Source: an uncultured Verrucomicrobiales bacterium (GTDB lineage Bacteria > Verrucomicrobiota > Verrucomicrobiia > Verrucomicrobiales > Akkermansiaceae). Taken from it: a stretch of DNA of 16,956 nucleotides. The first letter of the stretch is position 1. Every line of letters starts with the position of its first letter. The translations under genes were made by a program, and so were the position numbers. The DNA lies in NCBI GenBank assembly GCA_937969125.1, contig CALBVA010000023.1, positions 1 to 16,956 of the forward strand. The letters run 5' to 3'. Under the pieces are notes generated by a model. That model searched no databases and was not told the origin of the DNA. It worked only from the letters and a program-made list of their open reading frames with translations. This document shows, piece by piece, positions 14,413 through 16,956 of this stretch.

Positions 14413-15042
14413 ATGAGCGACTCCGCGCCAACGCCTAAGCCCTGGAAGCAACCTCTAATTGTCACCGCCCTGGTGATCCTCGGCTCCATCGGCATCTTCT
14501 TTCCTGCCTGGCTGCCGGACAGCCCCGTCCTCCCCACCGAGGACAGCGCCGTCGAATTTCTCCAGCTCATCCTCCTCCTCACCGGCTCCGCCTTCTGGTT
14601 CGGTGCCGCCCGCCTCGCCGGGAGAATCGCACCCTATTATCGCGTCATGGGATTCATTGGTCTTATCTCCGCCATCGGCGAGAGCGATGCCCTCATCGAA
14701 GGCTCCATCCACATCAAGGTGGAGTGGTTCATCGTCCCCCTCGCCGCCATCGCCCTCACCATCGCACTCCGGAATCGCAGGCACCTCGGCGAGTTCTTCG
14801 GCGAGTTCTCCTCCCACCCTGCGGCCGGCTTCTTCGCATCCGCCTTCATGCTCATCTATGTCCTCGCCCGCTTCCTCGGCACCTCACTTCTGTGGAAGGC
14901 CGCCCTCGGCGAGAACTACCACCCGGACATTCCCGACACTGTCGAGGCCTACCTGGAGCTCCTTGCCTGCTACCTGCTCATGGTCGGCACCATCGGCCTC
15001 TGCCTCGCCCCTCGCTCGCACGATCCCACCGCCATCGATTGA
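14413..15042 (+). CDS. Six-helix membrane protein of unknown function
   Basis: Not recognised as a named family. From the ATG at 14413 (MSDSAPTPKPWKQ) the product is 209 residues with about six membrane segments: PLIVTALVILGSIGIFFPAW, VEFLQLILLLTGSAFWFGAA, MGFIGLISAIG, WFIVPLAAIALTIAL, AAGFFASAFMLIYVLARFLG and YLELLACYLLMVGTIGLCLA. Short polar stretches include GESDALIEG between helices 3 and 4. A TTG at 14374 would add 13 residues and is less likely. It lies 69 bases after truA and three bases before the glycosyltransferase gene, so coupling with that gene and a role in glycan or envelope work are plausible. Confidence 0.78.
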   Translation: MSDSAPTPKPWKQPLIVTALVILGSIGIFFPAWLPDSPVLPTEDSAVEFLQLILLLTGSAFWFGAARLAGRIAPYYRVMGFIGLISAIGESDALIEGSIHIKVEWFIVPLAAIALTIALRNRRHLGEFFGEFSSHPAAGFFASAFMLIYVLARFLGTSLLWKAALGENYHPDIPDTVEAYLELLACYLLMVGTIGLCLAPRSHDPTAID

Positions 15043-15045
15043 TCA

Positions 15046-16086
15046 ATGGCTCCCCCAGACTCCATCCCGGATCTCATTCTCGGCAACTCGAACAAGCGCT
15101 TCTCCGGCGTCACCTCGACCATGCTTCAAACCCTCCCGCACGTGCAGGAGCACATGCCTCTCGTCGTCATGGGCTCTCATCATCTTCCGGAGAAAACGCC
15201 CGTCATCACCTTCCCGGATCTCGTCAAACTCCGCGACCGCACCCGCCTCTTCCACGCCCGCCGGAACAACGAAATGATCCAGGCCATTGCCGCACGAAAA
15301 CTCGGCGCAAAGCTTAAGATCGTCTTCACCTCCACCGCCCAGCGGCATCATACCAAGCTCACCCGCTGGCTCATGTCGAAAATGGATGGCATCATCACCA
15401 CCTGTTCGGCAGCCGATTCCTACCTCGAACGAAAAGCCGATGTCACCATCGCACACGGCATCGATCTCGATCGATACCAACCACCCGCCGACAAAAAAGC
15501 TGCATGGCAAAGCCTCGGTTTCCCCGGCGAATACGGCATCGGGATCTTTGGTCGCGTCCGCCCGCAAAAAGGAATCGATGTCCTCGTCGAAGCCGCCATC
15601 CCCGTTCTCAAAGAGAACCCCGCTCCCACCGTCGTTATCGTCGGTGAGACCACTCCAAAATTTCAGAGCTTCCAAAAAAACCTTGAAGAGAAAATCGCCG
15701 TCGCCGGATTGAGCGAGCGTATCATCTTCCACGGCAAGCGCCCCGGCTCTGAACTGCCCACCCTCTTTCAGGGCATGTCCCTCGTCGCCGCTCTTTCCCG
15801 AAACGAAGGCTTCGGCCTCACCGTCCTCGAAGCCATGGCCAGCAATTGCGCCGTCCTAGCCTCACATGCCGGAGCTTGGCAGGACATCATCACAGAAGGC
15901 CTCCACGGATCACTCGTCCCCTGCGGCGACATCCCCGCCACTCAAACCGCCCTCACGGACCTCCTCGGCAAGGATCTCTTAGAGATGGGCCAAGTCGGCC
16001 GGAAACACGTCGAAGAACACTACACCGTCCAACGCGAAGCCCGCCAACTCAGCGAGTATTATCAGAGCATTCTCGGAAAATCATAA
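15046..16086 (+). CDS. Glycosyltransferase family 4, LpcC-like (LPS core)
   Basis: Predicted cytosolic or membrane-associated sugar transferase with GT-B fold. The N-terminal NSNKRFSGVTSTMLQTLPHV resembles the start of rhizobial LpcC mannosyltransferases of the LPS core. The C-terminal nucleotide-sugar domain has IGIFGRVRPQKGIDVLVEA (residues about 165-184) and SRNEGFGLTVLEAMASN (about 251-268) with the paired glutamates of the family. It ends normally at 346 residues. It starts three bases after the membrane protein gene. manC in the same run could supply GDP-mannose, but the donor is inferred only. The LpcC resemblance is from memory of the motif; the GT4 call is firm. Confidence 0.85.
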   Translation: MAPPDSIPDLILGNSNKRFSGVTSTMLQTLPHVQEHMPLVVMGSHHLPEKTPVITFPDLVKLRDRTRLFHARRNNEMIQAIAARKLGAKLKIVFTSTAQRHHTKLTRWLMSKMDGIITTCSAADSYLERKADVTIAHGIDLDRYQPPADKKAAWQSLGFPGEYGIGIFGRVRPQKGIDVLVEAAIPVLKENPAPTVVIVGETTPKFQSFQKNLEEKIAVAGLSERIIFHGKRPGSELPTLFQGMSLVAALSRNEGFGLTVLEAMASNCAVLASHAGAWQDIITEGLHGSLVPCGDIPATQTALTDLLGKDLLEMGQVGRKHVEEHYTVQREARQLSEYYQSILGKS

Positions 16087-16102
16087 TTGCTCCGAACGAA
16101 AA

Positions 16103-16142
16103 AAATCTGCGTAATCTCTTCCCAGCCCTTTCAAATCTGCGT
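16103..16142. repeat. Direct repeat AAATCTGCGT, two copies
   Basis: AAATCTGCGT occurs at 16103-16112 and 16133-16142, start to start 30 bases, in the spacer after the glycosyltransferase gene. Related AATCTGCGT strings are, as I recall, widespread in intergenic DNA of some bacteria, so this may be a decayed dispersed repeat. The rest of the spacer 16087-16223 shows no gene I can support. Confidence 0.5.
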
Positions 16143-16223
16143 CAGAAAATTCCGAAACACCTCCTGAAGGCACAGACAGATATCATCACTCTCCCAAGAC
16201 GCTCTCTCTAGGTGCCCAATTCA

Positions 16224-16442
16224 ATGAATCTACGTAACCTTACCGCCTCAATCTCCTTACTGCTAACCTTCGTGGCCACGCTCCCGATCAACGCGGAAGA
16301 GGACAGCCCTCTGGACGCGTGGCAGAGAGCCGAATATCACAAGCGCTTCATGGCGCAAATTTCAGCAGGGATGCTCACGCCAGATTCTCTCACCGAACTG
16401 AAGGACAAAAATCTAGCTCTCCAATACTATCAAGCTGGCTAG
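16224..16442 (+). CDS. Small exported protein, possibly frameshifted
   Basis: Not recognised. From the ATG at 16224, with AGGTG upstream, it has a signal peptide (MNLRNLTASISLLLTFVATLPINA) followed by EEDSPLDAWQRAEYHKRF and a polar helix ending LALQYYQAG at a TAG, 72 residues in all. In the minus-one frame the sequence stays open to 16570 and reads a charged tail (ETDTLPAELRPKTEEPSD, then Lys/Asp/Gln-rich). That stop overlaps the GTG of the next small gene by one base. A single-base change near 16430-16440 would join the two into a protein of about 115 residues, so this may be a broken gene or a sequence error. GC content is lower than in the preceding operon. Confidence 0.5.
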   Translation: MNLRNLTASISLLLTFVATLPINAEEDSPLDAWQRAEYHKRFMAQISAGMLTPDSLTELKDKNLALQYYQAG

Positions 16443-16570
16443 AAACTGATACCCTTCCGGCAGAGCTGAGACCAAAAACCGAAGAGCCCTCGGATCAAAA
16501 GGATCACACTCAGGATAAGAATCAAAAATCTTCACTCGAAGTGAAAAATGAACCAAAGAAGAGGGAATAG
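16443..16570 (+). pseudogene. Probable out-of-frame C-terminal tail of the preceding small gene
   Basis: This 128-base stretch is open in the frame minus one to the gene before it and encodes a hydrophilic tail ending KNEPKKRE then TAG at 16568-16570. It has no signal or start of its own close by. The one-base stop/start overlap with the next ORF (TAGTG) suggests the tail was once translated in line with the preceding signal-peptide ORF. Confidence 0.35.
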
Positions 16571-16758
16571 TGAATAATAGAAAAAGATCAAACCGCTGCC
16601 GTTTCCTCAGACTGTGGTTCTTAACCGTCTCCCAGATCCTCGGTCTCTCCGGAGCTTTCTTGTTCGGATACTACCTCAACGGCGGCACTCAGGCCTACTT
16701 CATCGGCTACACCATCGGACTTCTCATCAGCTTCGGAGGGGTCATCGGGCCGTCTTAA
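16570..16758 (+). CDS. Tiny two-helix membrane protein
   Basis: Not recognised. The GTG at 16570 overlaps the preceding TAG, giving 62 residues: a very basic start (NNRKRSNRCRFLRLW), a hydrophobic helix FLTVSQILGLSGAFLFGYYL, a short NGGTQ turn and a second helix AYFIGYTIGLLISFGGVI. This fits a small inner-membrane hairpin. The start and the gene itself are uncertain because it is so short, but the clear helix-turn-helix membrane pattern and the tight packing with both neighbours favour a real gene. Confidence 0.5.
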   Translation: MNNRKRSNRCRFLRLWFLTVSQILGLSGAFLFGYYLNGGTQAYFIGYTIGLLISFGGVIGPS

Positions 16759-16770
16759 AGATCGGATGCC

Positions 16771-16956
16771 ATGCGAACCTGGATCACCATATCAGCAATC
16801 TTCCTCTCAGCCTTGCTTGTGACAGCCGGCGAATTGAAGACACTTTCATGGAATACCAAACACGCCGCCCCACCCGCGAAACTCGATAAGAAGAAGCATC
16901 TTTTGCCGCTAATCAGATTTGGAGTTTCAGCTCTTCCGGAACCAAAGGTCATGCAA
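16771..16956 (+). CDS. N-terminus of an exported protein (cut by window end)
   Basis: The ATG at 16771, 12 bases after the preceding stop, opens a frame that stays open to the last base. It starts MRTWITISAIFLSALLVTAG, a good signal peptide, then ELKTLSWNTKHAAPPAKLDK, a basic stretch and LLPLIRFGVSALPEPKVMQ. The family is not recognisable from 62 residues. It follows two other short exported or membrane ORFs in the same direction and may belong with them. Confidence 0.6.
   Translation, partial: MRTWITISAIFLSALLVTAGELKTLSWNTKHAAPPAKLDKKKHLLPLIRFGVSALPEPKVMQ

Noticed and set aside
13570..14451. 293-residue minus-strand ORF
   Set aside because: It lies opposite truA, which has full family motifs; the minus frame is a codon-bias shadow.
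15043..15732. 229-residue minus-strand ORF
   Set aside because: Antisense shadow of the glycosyltransferase gene, low-complexity composition.
16390..16415. Programmed minus-one frameshift at C AAA AAT in the small exported gene
   Set aside because: The site does not fit the X XXY YYZ rule because the preceding base is C, and no stimulatory structure was obvious; a mutation or sequence error is simpler.
1..16956. tRNA, rRNA, CRISPR arrays and insertion sequences
   Set aside because: None seen on reading both strands: no cloverleaf-like segments, no regularly spaced repeats and no transposase-like ORF. A tRNA-Sec gene was looked for and not noticed.

Overview
The window looks like a chromosomal stretch from a Gram-negative bacterium, most likely of the Verrucomicrobiota. 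That placement is inferred from gene content: a eukaryote-like HisA, a secreted sulfatase-type formylglycine-generating enzyme, many small exported proteins of unknown function, and LPS-sugar genes. There is no rRNA or marker gene to confirm it. Base composition is moderately GC-rich with strong C-ending codon preference, most marked between about 12 and 16 kb. The last 870 bases are visibly more AT-rich and hold small orphan genes. I saw no tRNA, rRNA, CRISPR array, transposase or phage gene.

Layout. On the minus strand, 92-2342 holds hisA then pyruvate kinase. Diverging from them is a secreted formylglycine-generating enzyme (2390-3460), then a small Cys-rich exported protein (about 3512-3901). 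Next comes the most interesting locus, an outer-membrane beta-barrel-like gene at 4008-4895. Its signal peptide is joined to its barrel in one reading frame only if two TGA codons (4068 and 4077, spaced as U-x-x-U) are read through. A SECIS-like hairpin lies 11 bases after the second TGA. I read this as a candidate selenoprotein with two selenocysteines at the mature N-terminus, next to a Cys-rich partner.

The middle of the window is housekeeping and envelope functions. There is a minus-strand M48 metalloprotease lipoprotein (4948-5739), a plus-strand pgsA-nagA pair (5841-7557), and a minus-strand block of an SH3/proline-rich lipoprotein, a TerC-family membrane protein and a Tat-exported 5'-nucleotidase-like phosphoesterase (10600 down to 7547). 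From 10707 the plus strand carries an rfbB-type NDP-sugar 4,6-dehydratase. After one small convergent minus-strand membrane protein comes a compact run: manC-type GDP-mannose pyrophosphorylase, ruvX/yqgF, truA, a six-helix membrane protein and an LpcC-like glycosyltransferase (12089-16086). The dehydratase, the GDP-mannose enzyme and the glycosyltransferase together suggest local LPS or surface-glycan synthesis.

The right end (16087-16956) holds a repeat-bearing spacer and three tiny exported or membrane ORFs. One appears frameshifted and the last runs off the window.
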